From positions 54,840-118,839 of the forward strand of contig CANQCY010000003.1 in NCBI GenBank assembly GCA_947591245.1: a DNA stretch of 64,000 nucleotides. Direction: 5' to 3'. This stretch comes from an uncultured Lachnospiraceae bacterium (lineage in GTDB: Bacteria; Bacillota; Clostridia; Lachnospirales; Lachnospiraceae). Under the pieces are notes generated by a model that had not been told where the DNA came from, ran no database searches, and worked only from the letters and a program-made list of their open reading frames with translations. Each line of letters opens with the position of its first letter. Position 1 is the first letter of the stretch. Shown here one piece after another: positions 7,754 through 14,964 of the stretch. The translations under genes were made by a program, and so were the position numbers.

Positions 7754-8836
7754 ATGAAACATCTGGGAAACAAAGCGCTGGTTTATCTTTTATGCGCCAC
7801 ATTGCTGAACGGGCTTTCCGATTACACGATTGCCGCCGTTGCCTGCATGTCTGCGGTCGCCGCTGCCTGTCTCGGCACTTTCTTTCATGCCCCGAAACCA
7901 TTTTTCTGCCTTTGCCTCGCATATTGTGCCGCAGCGCCGTTCTTTCCCGTTTTCTCTATCTTCCTGCCCGTTTTTTTCTATGACGCCGCCGGCCGCGCGA
8001 TGGGCTCCAAAGCTTCTGTCGCCTGCATACTGGCCGCAATGCTTCTTTCGCTCCACGCCCAGCCTCTTTCCACCGCCATAAGCCTTTTGATCTTCTCTGC
8101 CATCTCTTATGTATTGCAATATAACTGCTCCAAGTTAGACGAACTGACAAAACAGTTTCACCGCTACCAGGACGACAGCTCCGAATCATTTCTTTCTCTC
8201 CGGCAGAAAAACCAGGCGCTCATTGCGAAACAGGATTATGAAATCAATCTGGCAACCCTGTCCGAGCGGAACCGTATTGCGAGGGAAATCCATGACAATG
8301 TCGGACATATGCTAACCCGGTCGATTCTTCAAACCGGAGTGCTTGAGGTCATCAACAAAGACAAGGCCCTCTCCGGTCCGCTCAAGGACTTACACGCAAC
8401 TCTGGATTCCGCCATGACAAGCATCCGGAACAGCGTCCACGATCTCCACGACGAAGCCGTAAATTTACAATTTGCGCTCTCCCATATCGCAAAAACGGCT
8501 TCCATCAACGTCCATCTGGATTACGACGTGGAAACGGATATGCCGAAAGAGATGAAATACGCTTTTATCGCCATCGTCAGGGAAGCGGTCAATAATACGC
8601 AGAAACACAGCGACGCCGACCGGATCAGGATCATTGTCAAAGAACATCCCGCACTGTATCAGCTTTCAATCGAGGACAACGGAACCTGTCCCGATGAAAC
8701 AGGGAGGCAGCCGGCGCCGGACGCATCGTGCGGTATCGGTCTTGCAAATATGGAGGAACGGATCTGCGCATTAAACGGAAATATCCGGTTCTCATGGGAA
8801 CATGGCTTCCGGATCTTTATTTCCATTATGAAATGA
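7754..8836 (+). CDS. Sensor histidine kinase (HisKA_3/NarX-DegS type)
   Basis: 360 aa. The first ~115 residues contain about four hydrophobic helices and no large external loop, as in intramembrane-sensing kinases. A coiled stretch (LDELTKQFHRYQDDS) leads to the dimerisation and phospho-acceptor motif ERNRIAREIHDNVGHMLT near residue 180; the HATPase domain follows with REAVNNTQKHSDA (N box) and CGIGLANMEERI (G box). AAAAGGAGG precedes the ATG. The partner regulator follows 19 bp downstream. Being divergent from the ABC exporter, it probably senses the exported compound or membrane damage and raises exporter expression. Confidence 0.92.
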   Translation: MKHLGNKALVYLLCATLLNGLSDYTIAAVACMSAVAAACLGTFFHAPKPFFCLCLAYCAAAPFFPVFSIFLPVFFYDAAGRAMGSKASVACILAAMLLSLHAQPLSTAISLLIFSAISYVLQYNCSKLDELTKQFHRYQDDSSESFLSLRQKNQALIAKQDYEINLATLSERNRIAREIHDNVGHMLTRSILQTGVLEVINKDKALSGPLKDLHATLDSAMTSIRNSVHDLHDEAVNLQFALSHIAKTASINVHLDYDVETDMPKEMKYAFIAIVREAVNNTQKHSDADRIRIIVKEHPALYQLSIEDNGTCPDETGRQPAPDASCGIGLANMEERICALNGNIRFSWEHGFRIFISIMK

Positions 8837-8855
8837 TAGGGAGGTAATTTAACCG

Positions 8856-9479
8856 ATGAAAATATGTATTGTAGATGACGACCAGCTCGTTGCCCTCTCG
8901 CTAAAAACAATTTTAGAAGCAAGCGGTCAGGTGGAAATTGCAGGAATAGGAAACAGCGGTGAAGAGGCGATTCGCCTTTACGATGAACAGAGCCCGGACG
9001 TCCTTTTGATGGATATCCGCATGAAAAACATGACTGGCCTGGAGGCAGCCATGGATATCTTAAACCGGCATCCACAGGCAAAGATCCTTCTTCTCACAAC
9101 ATTTTCAGATGACGAATACATTGTAAAAGCATTACATATCGGAGTTAAGGGATATATCCTGAAACAGGATTTTGAGAGCATCCTGCCCGCCCTCATCGCC
9201 GTACAGAACGGACAGACCGTCTTTGGAAACGAAATCACGTCCCGTCTGCCGGAACTGATGAAAACGCCTCCGTCTGCAGATCTCTCCCGTTACCGCATCA
9301 CAGAGAAAGAACTGCAGATCATTCGCAAGGTAGCGGATGGATACAACAACCGTGAAATCGCAGACCAGTTGTATTTAAGCGAAGGAACCGTGAGAAACTA
9401 CCTGAGCCAGATCCTTGAAAAGCTCGATCTGAGGGATCGAACCCAGTTGGCAGTTTTCTACTTTAAACAAATGTTGTAG
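8856..9479 (+). CDS. NarL/LuxR-type response regulator
   Basis: 207 aa. Receiver domain with acidic pair VDDD at 6-8, phospho-acceptor Asp in LLMDIRMKNMTG, and conserved Lys in GYILKQD; C-terminal LuxR helix-turn-helix ITEKELQIIRKVADGYNNREIADQLYLSEGTVRNYLSQILEKL. GGGAGG lies upstream of the ATG. Likely phosphorylated by the preceding kinase. The palindrome at 7660 is the most obvious candidate target, controlling both its own operon and the divergent exporter. Confidence 0.94.
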   Translation: MKICIVDDDQLVALSLKTILEASGQVEIAGIGNSGEEAIRLYDEQSPDVLLMDIRMKNMTGLEAAMDILNRHPQAKILLLTTFSDDEYIVKALHIGVKGYILKQDFESILPALIAVQNGQTVFGNEITSRLPELMKTPPSADLSRYRITEKELQIIRKVADGYNNREIADQLYLSEGTVRNYLSQILEKLDLRDRTQLAVFYFKQML

Positions 9480-9548
9480 GAAATCCTGCTTTCGTATATT
9501 CTAAAGTTCTCTTTCAATAATGTTTCATAACATGACTGAACAATTCGC

Positions 9549-9607
9549 GATGGAAAACTATTCTCGCTATATATTGTAACTTGCCCGCAATGAAATAGTT
9601 CTCCATC
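9549..9607. other. Imperfect dyad downstream of the response regulator
   Basis: GATGGAAAACTATT pairs with AATAGTTCTCCATC across about 30 nt with one mismatch. It lies 70 bp after the regulator stop and lacks a T tract, so it is not a standard terminator. Role unknown. Confidence 0.4.
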
Positions 9608-9646
9608 ACAACTTATCACAACTAAAACTGCTTCTATCTCGACCAG

Positions 9647-9826
9647 TCAGCTGCCGCCTAGTATTCCCAGGAGCAATAGCACAAACAAAATAATGAAGAA
9701 CCAACCAAATCCTCCACATCCCGGTCCGCCACCTGAACCCAACTTATCTCCACCGGACATTTTATAATTGATATATCCGTCCGGCCCTGTCTTGCTTGTA
9801 GGATCAAAATATATTATTCCATCCAT
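9647..9826 (-). CDS. Small glycine-rich single-pass membrane protein (59 aa)
   Basis: Too short for the ORF track. It starts ATG with GGAGG 10 nt upstream and reads MDGIIYFDPTSKTGPDGYI, then a glycine-rich stretch KLGSGGGPGCGGFG and one helix WFFIILFVLLLLGILGG at the C-terminus, ending in Ser. The Gly-rich patch followed by a strongly hydrophobic tail resembles the small YjcZ-like membrane proteins of Firmicutes in general style, but I cannot assign a family. No neighbour on the same strand overlaps it; the SIR2-like gene is 160 bp upstream on this strand. Coding nature is inferred from the ribosome site, uninterrupted frame and coherent protein. Confidence 0.55.
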   Translation of the reverse strand: MDGIIYFDPTSKTGPDGYINYKMSGGDKLGSGGGPGCGGFGWFFIILFVLLLLGILGGS

Positions 9827-9898
9827 CGCAGTGCAGCCTCCAAAATTAAATCTCTTTGTGGTCGTTATTCAAATTGCATCCATTCAGATCTTCTATGA

Positions 9899-9990
9899 TC
9901 ATTTATAGATTGGCGCAGTCCGCTTTTTCGTTACCTCAAATGCCGACAGATCGAGCGCCTTAAGAAGCGCCAGGGAGATCGGAAATACGA
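9899..9990 (-). pseudogene. Possible C-terminal remnant of a lost gene
   Basis: Directly after the SIR2-like stop, a different minus-strand frame reads VFPISLALLKALDLSAFEVT and ends KKRTAPIYK-stop. It has no start codon or ribosome site. The hydrophobic-then-basic composition looks like the end of a membrane protein. If so, the SIR2-like gene was joined to a truncated resident gene. The call rests on composition only. Confidence 0.25.
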
Positions 9991-10926
9991 TTATGTACGT
10001 AGGGTTTTATTATGCTGCATCATCTCTCTAATATGGGAAATAGCCTCACTATAATAAGTATTCCACATTTTGCTTTCAGTGATCTTCATAACTTCCACAA
10101 CATTCACATCTAAAATTTTTAGTAATTCATTACGTTCCCGCTCTCTCTTCCTTTCGTCTTCTTCACTTGAGATTGGCGTATAGAACCATACATTTCCATG
10201 ATCAGCCTTTTCGCGCTTTTTCCTGTTCAGAAGCCACCAAAGATCGAACTCAGAAAAATCCATTCCAAAACCGAGTATATAAACATCTCCCAGTATAAAG
10301 TCATCCACCCAACTCTTTACTTTGAATACTTCGCCCTTATTTAAGGCACGATAATCATCCGCACGCAAATCCAAGTATTCCATAATTCTTTTTAGGAGAA
10401 ATGCATAATAATAATGTCCAAGAATCATGCTATCTGGTTTTCTCGCCTCTCCATGGATATGCCATATGCGATATAGCGCATCAGCGTTTGGTACAATGTT
10501 GCAAGTGCTGAGCAAATATTTTGCCTCAGCCCTCTTACCCGGGATAATATTTTTGCTGAAGCTTTTAATGATATTATCCGACAATTTTTCCTTATCCTTG
10601 ACTGCCATTTCCAGTTCGTAGCTATAATTTGTCGTCAGGATATCGTCAAAGCCAAGACTGAGCAGTTCCTTTAATCGGCTGCGGATCTCAGGGTCATTAA
10701 GTTCTCCAAAAAAATCTTCTTTATTCTCACGAAGTTTCACGTTGATGCTGTCATTTGTGAGATATACCGCTCGCAACGGCATTGGCAGCAGTAAATCATC
10801 CGCATTCTCACCTGGCCTTACTGCAAAAGAATCAAGTAGATTACACCAGCTTTTTCCTTTTTCCCCTCTCACTATACCATTGCCAAGCAAAAGGATTTGT
10901 GGGAAGCGATTGTCTTTAATAATCAT
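9991..10926 (-). CDS. SIR2-like domain protein (candidate defence NADase)
   Basis: 311 aa. SIR2-fold motifs appear in order: LLGNGIVRG near the N-terminus, LGFDDILTTNYSYELE (the TTNYD-like motif, with Ser for Asp), RIWHIHGEARKPDSMILGH (HxHG carrying the expected catalytic His), and DVYILGFGMDFSEFDLWWLL. SIR2_2-type proteins of this kind occur in bacterial defence systems, where they destroy NAD on infection, and also as uncharacterised single genes. I used the ATG eight codons inside the track ORF, with AGGAAGG upstream. No helicase, Argonaute, TIR or other defence partner is adjacent; the neighbourhood is small or decayed accessory DNA. Defence function is inference from family and context. 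Confidence 0.7.
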   Translation of the reverse strand: MIIKDNRFPQILLLGNGIVRGEKGKSWCNLLDSFAVRPGENADDLLLPMPLRAVYLTNDSINVKLRENKEDFFGELNDPEIRSRLKELLSLGFDDILTTNYSYELEMAVKDKEKLSDNIIKSFSKNIIPGKRAEAKYLLSTCNIVPNADALYRIWHIHGEARKPDSMILGHYYYAFLLKRIMEYLDLRADDYRALNKGEVFKVKSWVDDFILGDVYILGFGMDFSEFDLWWLLNRKKREKADHGNVWFYTPISSEEDERKRERERNELLKILDVNVVEVMKITESKMWNTYYSEAISHIREMMQHNKTLRT

Positions 10927-11407
10927 GAAATCATCCTTCCTGTCCAAAAATTATCCCGAACAGCTAATTAGCATTGTAGATGTTGTCCAAATCTATCCTC
11001 GTCCGCCACAGTCCATCTTGTTTTACTGTAATATTACCACAATTCGTTACATTAATAAATAATAATTAATTTTTTTATTCTTCTTTTTCTTTTTGCTGTA
11101 ATTGAAAGAGCTTCTTTTGAGTTTCAATCTAAACCAATACCTCGGTCGCACTTCCCCACCGCAGCAGGAAATCGACAAACAGCCTAATACCCGCCCCACT
11201 TCCCTATGATCCGGCGCATCAAAAAGGGTGTACCGCACAGAAGTTTTATACTTCCATGCGGTACACCTTGCTCTGCGTGGTATTCCGTCAGCGTATATGT
11301 CCCATATTCTCTACTCTCTGGTATTTTTTGTCTTAATCTCATTGTGTATTTCAATGTAATTCACTCCTGTTAATGTGTAATGCAGACTATTATGGAGGTG
11401 AATTGCA
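10927..11407. other. Intergenic accessory DNA without a supported gene
   Basis: About 480 bp between the SIR2-like gene and the broken XRE gene. It holds an A/T-rich tract near 11060-11095 and an orphan terminator at 11226. The 63-aa minus ORF at 11047-11238 has no recognisable protein and starts inside the terminator. Confidence 0.5.
11226..11268 (-). terminator. Orphan intrinsic terminator (minus strand)
   Basis: GGTGTACCGCA and its complement TGCGGTACACC form a long stem, extended by GGAAG/CTTC around a 7-nt loop; on the minus strand it ends CCTTTTTG. No minus-strand gene lies upstream now, so it may belong to a deleted gene. Confidence 0.6.
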
Positions 11408-11650
11408 ATGCAGTATATGAAAGAAAATCTTGCCCATCTTGTACGGGAAGCCCGCATGGGGCTTGGACTGTCCCAGGAAAAGCTGGCTGAAATCTTGGGT
11501 TTCGATTCCCGAACGATCCTCAACATTTAGGCGGGGCGTGGAAACCCGAAATTTGACAATCTCTGCTCCCTTGTCAAATACCTGAACCTGTCTGCCGACG
11601 ATATATTTTATCCGGACAGCGCAGGGGAAAAACCAAGCATACAAAAACTT
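11408..11650 (+). pseudogene. XRE-family helix-turn-helix regulator, broken by an amber stop
   Basis: GGAGG and ATG at 11408 open a Cro/C1-type frame: HLVREARMGLGLSQEKLAEI, then DSRTILNI followed by TAG at 11528. The same frame continues as AGRGNPKFDNLCSLVKYLNL, the expected second half of the HTH domain, and SADDIFYPDSAGEKPSIQKL. The family normally has Glu at the stop position (NIEAGRGNPKF), so one G-to-T change explains the break. After about 11645 the sequence becomes an unrelated permease fragment on the other strand. Such regulators are common in Clostridia mobile elements. Confidence 0.75.
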
Positions 11651-11941
11651 TCCCCTCGTTTGCCTTCCCGAACAGGGCGGCGAATTTGTCCGCAGGGACA
11701 TACCGCTGGAACAGAGCGGAAAGCAGTACGCCCAGCAGGAAGTACAGCCCCGTCGCTTTGATGCTCCTGCCGAGATTAAAGAGAAACCTCAGGAACAGGT
11801 TCGGGTGGGTGTCGTGGCTCGCTCTCGGTTCGAAGCCTTCAAAATTAAAAAACGGCTTGTCCTTGTAGAAAATATGTACCACGATGCCCGCGACAATCCC
11901 GCAGACCGTGCAGGACACAATACGGATCACCAGTATTGTCA
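11650..11941 (-). pseudogene. Permease fragment (YraQ/DUF318-like)
   Basis: The minus frame reads a hydrophobic N-part (IRIVSCTVCGIVAGIVVHIF) and RFLFNLGRSIKATGLYFLLGVLLSAL, then YVPADKFAALFG, which resembles the large membrane permease family related to YraQ. The true protein is about 300 aa or more; only about 95 residues remain. The right edge abuts the IS110 fragment at its stop codon, and the left edge runs into the XRE remnant. Confidence 0.5.
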
Positions 11942-12421
11942 TGCCTGTTGCTGCTTATGCTCCTTATCATATTTCAGCTTGGCAAGCCCTTTTAGCGACT
12001 GGCTCTCCTTGTAGGCTGCTTTATGCGGCTCATAGGATTTGCACTTGATTGCAGCAAGCGCACACTGAACCATCATAGGTTTTAGATATTCGCCGGCTTT
12101 TGCAATACGCGTGGACTTCTTTTTCCCAGCAGATTCGTTGTTAGCTGGAACAAGACCACACCAGGAACATAAATGAGCCGAATCGTCGAAGGCAGACATA
12201 TCGACACCGGTTTCGGCCAGTACGATCGTGGAACTGAGTTCAGTCATGCCCGGCATGGCGCTTACAAATTCGACGAACTCAAAGTAAGGCTTGATGCGGA
12301 CGTACAATTCCACCTCAGTCTGCGTGATCATCTCCTCAAGATATTCGAGATGATCGTGTGCAAGCTCATATTTTTTAGCCTGATCCGGATCTGACAGGAC
12401 ACTGGCAATCCATTTGGAATC
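11939..12421 (-). pseudogene. IS110-family transposase fragment
   Basis: The C-terminal IS116/IS110/IS902 domain is recognisable: FVSAMPGMTELSSTIVLAET, DMSAFDDSAHLCSWCGLVP, then NNESAGKKKSTRIAKAGEYL and KPMMVQCALAAIK. The N-terminal DEDD catalytic half is absent. Upstream of DSKWIASVLSDPDQ the ORF track joins unrelated sequence (MKILLCLSSTLFII...). The last ~30 residues (YEPHKAAYKESQSLKGLAKL...) differ from usual IS110 ends and may be another fused fragment. The element cannot move by itself. Confidence 0.7.
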
Positions 12422-12567
12422 CTTTCTATGCGGGGTCGAAAAACTTCGCCACCTCTTCTCCCGTGTTCTGTAGTGTATTGCTATTCCTAAGGCTATTATA
12501 AACAAAGTAGAGGAGAGACACAACAAGATTTTCATGCCTTGTTTGTGCCTTGAGCGGAGCGAAAGGA

Positions 12568-12750
12568 ATGGTTAAAGATATGAACAACAAACCGTACAAA
12601 GTAAAAGTCAGCGTTTCTCTTGATGAAGATATTATAGAAAAGTGCAAATACCTTGCAGAAAAAGATGACAGGTCATTTAGTCAATATATCAACCTTGTAT
12701 TAAGAAAATGGATAAAAGAAACAGATAATAAAGATTACAAAAACCGGTAA
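12568..12750 (+). CDS. Small ribbon-helix-helix DNA-binding protein
   Basis: 60 aa from the ATG at 12568; an internal ATG four codons later is an alternative, and the track's TTG start is unlikely. The core KVKVSVSLDEDIIEKCKYLA followed by EKDDRSFSQYINLVLRKWIKE has the strand-helix-helix pattern of Arc/CopG-type repressors. Such short proteins are frequent in integrative elements of Clostridia, agreeing with the transposase and XRE remnants beside it. The stop codon lies inside the 5' arm of a terminator. Confidence 0.6.
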   Translation: MVKDMNNKPYKVKVSVSLDEDIIEKCKYLAEKDDRSFSQYINLVLRKWIKETDNKDYKNR

Positions 12751-12773
12751 GAATCTCAATTCCTACCGGTTTT
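12741..12773. terminator. Bidirectional terminator between the RHH gene and lysS
   Basis: AAACCGGTA and TACCGGTTT form a 9-bp stem around 14 nt, with T runs on both strands (TTTTA plus, TTTTTG minus). It ends the RHH transcript and probably also reads from lysS. Confidence 0.75.
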
Positions 12774-12866
12774 ACAGTCAACTTTCCGTCATTTCTCGAA
12801 AATTGGGTTTAAGTTGGGTTTGATTCTATTGTCTTTACAGCCCGCAATCCCCTATTTTACGCCATT

Positions 12867-14336
12867 CTACTTATCCAAGCTCTTCAGCGTCGGGAACAAT
12901 AGCACATCCCTGATCGCTGCTGAATCCGTCAAAAGCATCACCATACGGTCAATTCCGAAACCGATTCCGCCCGTCGGGGGCATGCCGTATTCCAGCGCAC
13001 AGATAAAGTCTTCGTCCAGATGATGCGCCTCTTCGTCCCCCGCAGCAAACATTTCTTCCTGCTTCATGAAACGCTCCTTCTGGTCGATCGGGTCATTTAA
13101 TTCTGAAAATGCATTGCACATCTCGCGCTTCGTGATAAAAAGCTCGAAGCGCTCCGTGTAATCCGGGTTGTCCGGCTTCTTCTTGGCGAGTGGGGAAATC
13201 TCCACCGGATGATCCATGATAAACGTGGGCTGGTCAAGCTTCTCCTCCACAAATTCTTCAAAGAAAAGATTGAGGATGTCGCCTTTGGCGTGCCGTTCCT
13301 CGTATTCGATATGGCGCTCTTTTGCGGCGGCACGCGCTTCTTCCACGCCGGATATCGCATCAAAATCCACGCCGGCATATTTTTTCACTGCCTCTACCAT
13401 CGTCAGGCGCTCAAATGGTTTTGCGAAGTCGATCTCAACTCCCTCGTAAGAAATCTTCGTTGTGCCAAGCACGTTCTGACACACTTGGCGATACATATTT
13501 TCCGCCAGATCCATCATGCCATAATAATCCGTGAATGCCTGATAGCACTCCAAGAGCGTAAATTCCGGATTGTGGCGTACCGACAGCCCTTCATTTCTAA
13601 ATACCCTGCCGATTTCATATACTCTCTCCAGACCGCCGACGATCAGGCGCTTTAAGTACAGCTCCAACGAAATACGGAGGTTTAAGTCTTCATCCAGCGT
13701 ATTGTGGTGCGTAATGAACGGACGCGCCGCCGCCCCGCCCGCCATCGGCACAAGCACGGGCGTCTCCACTTCCAAAAAGCCCCGGTCGTCCAAAAATCTT
13801 CTTATTTCGCTAATAATTTTCGTACGCTTCATAAACGTATCCCGCACTTCCGGATTGACGATCAAATCCACATACCGCTGGCGGTAACGGATGTCCGTAT
13901 CCTTAAGCCCGTGAAATTTTTCCGGGAGGATCTGAAGGCTCTTGCTCAGAAGGCGGATGCCTTTTGCGTGAATTGATATCTCTCCCATCTTCGTCGTAAA
14001 TACCTCGCCCTCCAGCAAAACGATGTCCCCGATATCAAATTTCTTGAAATCCTTGTACGCGTCTTCGCCGACTTCATCTCTCGCCACATATCCCTGAATC
14101 GAACCGTCGCGGTCCAAAACATTGCAAAAAGAAGCTTTTCCCATCACACGTTTCGACATAAGCCGTCCGGCGACCGAAACGCTGCTTCCTTCCAATTCGT
14201 CATAATGATCCTTTATTTCCTGCGAATGATGCGAAACCTCGCACTTCGTAATCTCAAACGGATTCTTTCCCTCTTCCTGCAAAACTTCCAGTTTTTCTCT
14301 TCTGACCTTCATTAACTGATTAATATCTTCTGCCAC
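12867..14336 (-). CDS. lysS: Lysyl-tRNA synthetase, class II
   Basis: 489 aa, standard for class II LysRS. N-terminal OB-fold anticodon-binding domain (about 60-140: [19 protein letters not shown]), then the catalytic core with motif 1, motif 2 ([22 protein letters not shown]) and motif 3 ([14 protein letters not shown]). It charges tRNA-Lys with lysine. The start is GTG with AAGGAGAG upstream. It lies 24 bp after greA on the same strand, so greA-lysS is an operon. The 3' end borders the accessory patch. Confidence 0.98.
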   Translation of the reverse strand: MAEDINQLMKVRREKLEVLQEEGKNPFEITKCEVSHHSQEIKDHYDELEGSSVSVAGRLMSKRVMGKASFCNVLDRDGSIQGYVARDEVGEDAYKDFKKFDIGDIVLLEGEVFTTKMGEISIHAKGIRLLSKSLQILPEKFHGLKDTDIRYRQRYVDLIVNPEVRDTFMKRTKIISEIRRFLDDRGFLEVETPVLVPMAGGAAARPFITHHNTLDEDLNLRISLELYLKRLIVGGLERVYEIGRVFRNEGLSVRHNPEFTLLECYQAFTDYYGMMDLAENMYRQVCQNVLGTTKISYEGVEIDFAKPFERLTMVEAVKKYAGVDFDAISGVEEARAAAKERHIEYEERHAKGDILNLFFEEFVEEKLDQPTFIMDHPVEISPLAKKKPDNPDYTERFELFITKREMCNAFSELNDPIDQKERFMKQEEMFAAGDEEAHHLDEDFICALEYGMPPTGGIGFGIDRMVMLLTDSAAIRDVLLFPTLKSLDK

Positions 14337-14360
14337 GTTGCTCTCTCCTTCTGCACTAAG

Positions 14361-14843
14361 TTAATTTTTCGTAATTTCCAAAATCTGATAATTAACCACA
14401 CCGGACGGCGTCTCCACTTCGACTTTCTGTCCTGCCTTTGCGCCGATCAGCGCCTTCCCTACCGGTGACTCGTTGGAAATTTTTCCTTTCAAGCTGTTCG
14501 CCTCCGTCGATCCCACTATTTTATATTCCATTTCCTCATCAAACTCCAGATCTTTAATCCGCACGGTACAGCCGATATTGATCACGCTGGCGTCCACGTC
14601 GTCATCTGTAACAAGCTCTGCGTTTTTGAGTATTTTATCAATTTCCTCAATCCTAAGTTCAATGTCCCTCTGTTCCTCTTTCGCAGCGTCATACTCTGCA
14701 TTTTCGGACAAGTCCCCCTGTTCTCTGGCCTCTTTAATTTTTTGCGCAACTTCCTTTCGGCGGTATACTTTCAAATCCTGCAGTTCATCCTCTAATGCCT
14801 TCAAGCCCTCTTCCGTCAAAATGTTTTTCTTCATTTCAGCCAT
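14361..14843 (-). CDS. greA: Transcription elongation factor GreA
   Basis: 160 aa. Coiled-coil N-terminal domain with the acidic tip (ALEDELQDLKVYRRKEVAQKIKEAREQGDLSENAEYDAAKEEQ) and a C-terminal FKBP-like domain (NSLKGKISNESPVGKALIGAKAGQKVEV). GreA stimulates RNA cleavage by stalled RNA polymerase. The track start is 23 codons too long; the chosen ATG has GGAGG nine bases upstream. A strong promoter lies 41 nt further up. It leads the greA-lysS operon. Confidence 0.97.
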   Translation of the reverse strand: MAEMKKNILTEEGLKALEDELQDLKVYRRKEVAQKIKEAREQGDLSENAEYDAAKEEQRDIELRIEEIDKILKNAELVTDDDVDASVINIGCTVRIKDLEFDEEMEYKIVGSTEANSLKGKISNESPVGKALIGAKAGQKVEVETPSGVVNYQILEITKN

Positions 14844-14883
14844 ATGTTTTTTCCTCCATTCTGAACTATGTGCTATCTGCACC

Positions 14884-14912
14884 ATTATAACGTAGTAAAG
14901 TGGGATTGTCAA
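14884..14912 (-). promoter_or_regulatory. greA-lysS promoter
   Basis: Consensus TTGACA and TATAAT with a 17-nt spacer. The -35 and most of the spacer lie inside the hairpin at 14897-14928. Confidence 0.85.
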
Positions 14913-14928
14913 TCGGCAACCCCACTTT
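14897..14928. terminator. 12-bp hairpin overlapping the greA promoter
   Basis: On the minus strand AAAGTGGGGTTG pairs with CAATCCCACTTT (one G-U) around an 8-nt loop. It ends the upstream secreted beta-helix gene only weakly by T-tract standards (CTTTACTACG), and the same bases carry the greA -35. Confidence 0.55.
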
Positions 14929-14964
14929 GCTATATCTAACCTGGCATTTACAGCTTACCTGTTA

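Noticed and set aside
11047-11238. Minus-strand ORF of 63 aa
   Set aside because: Starts inside an orphan terminator, ends in a Lys/Asn/Tyr low-complexity tail and matches nothing I know.
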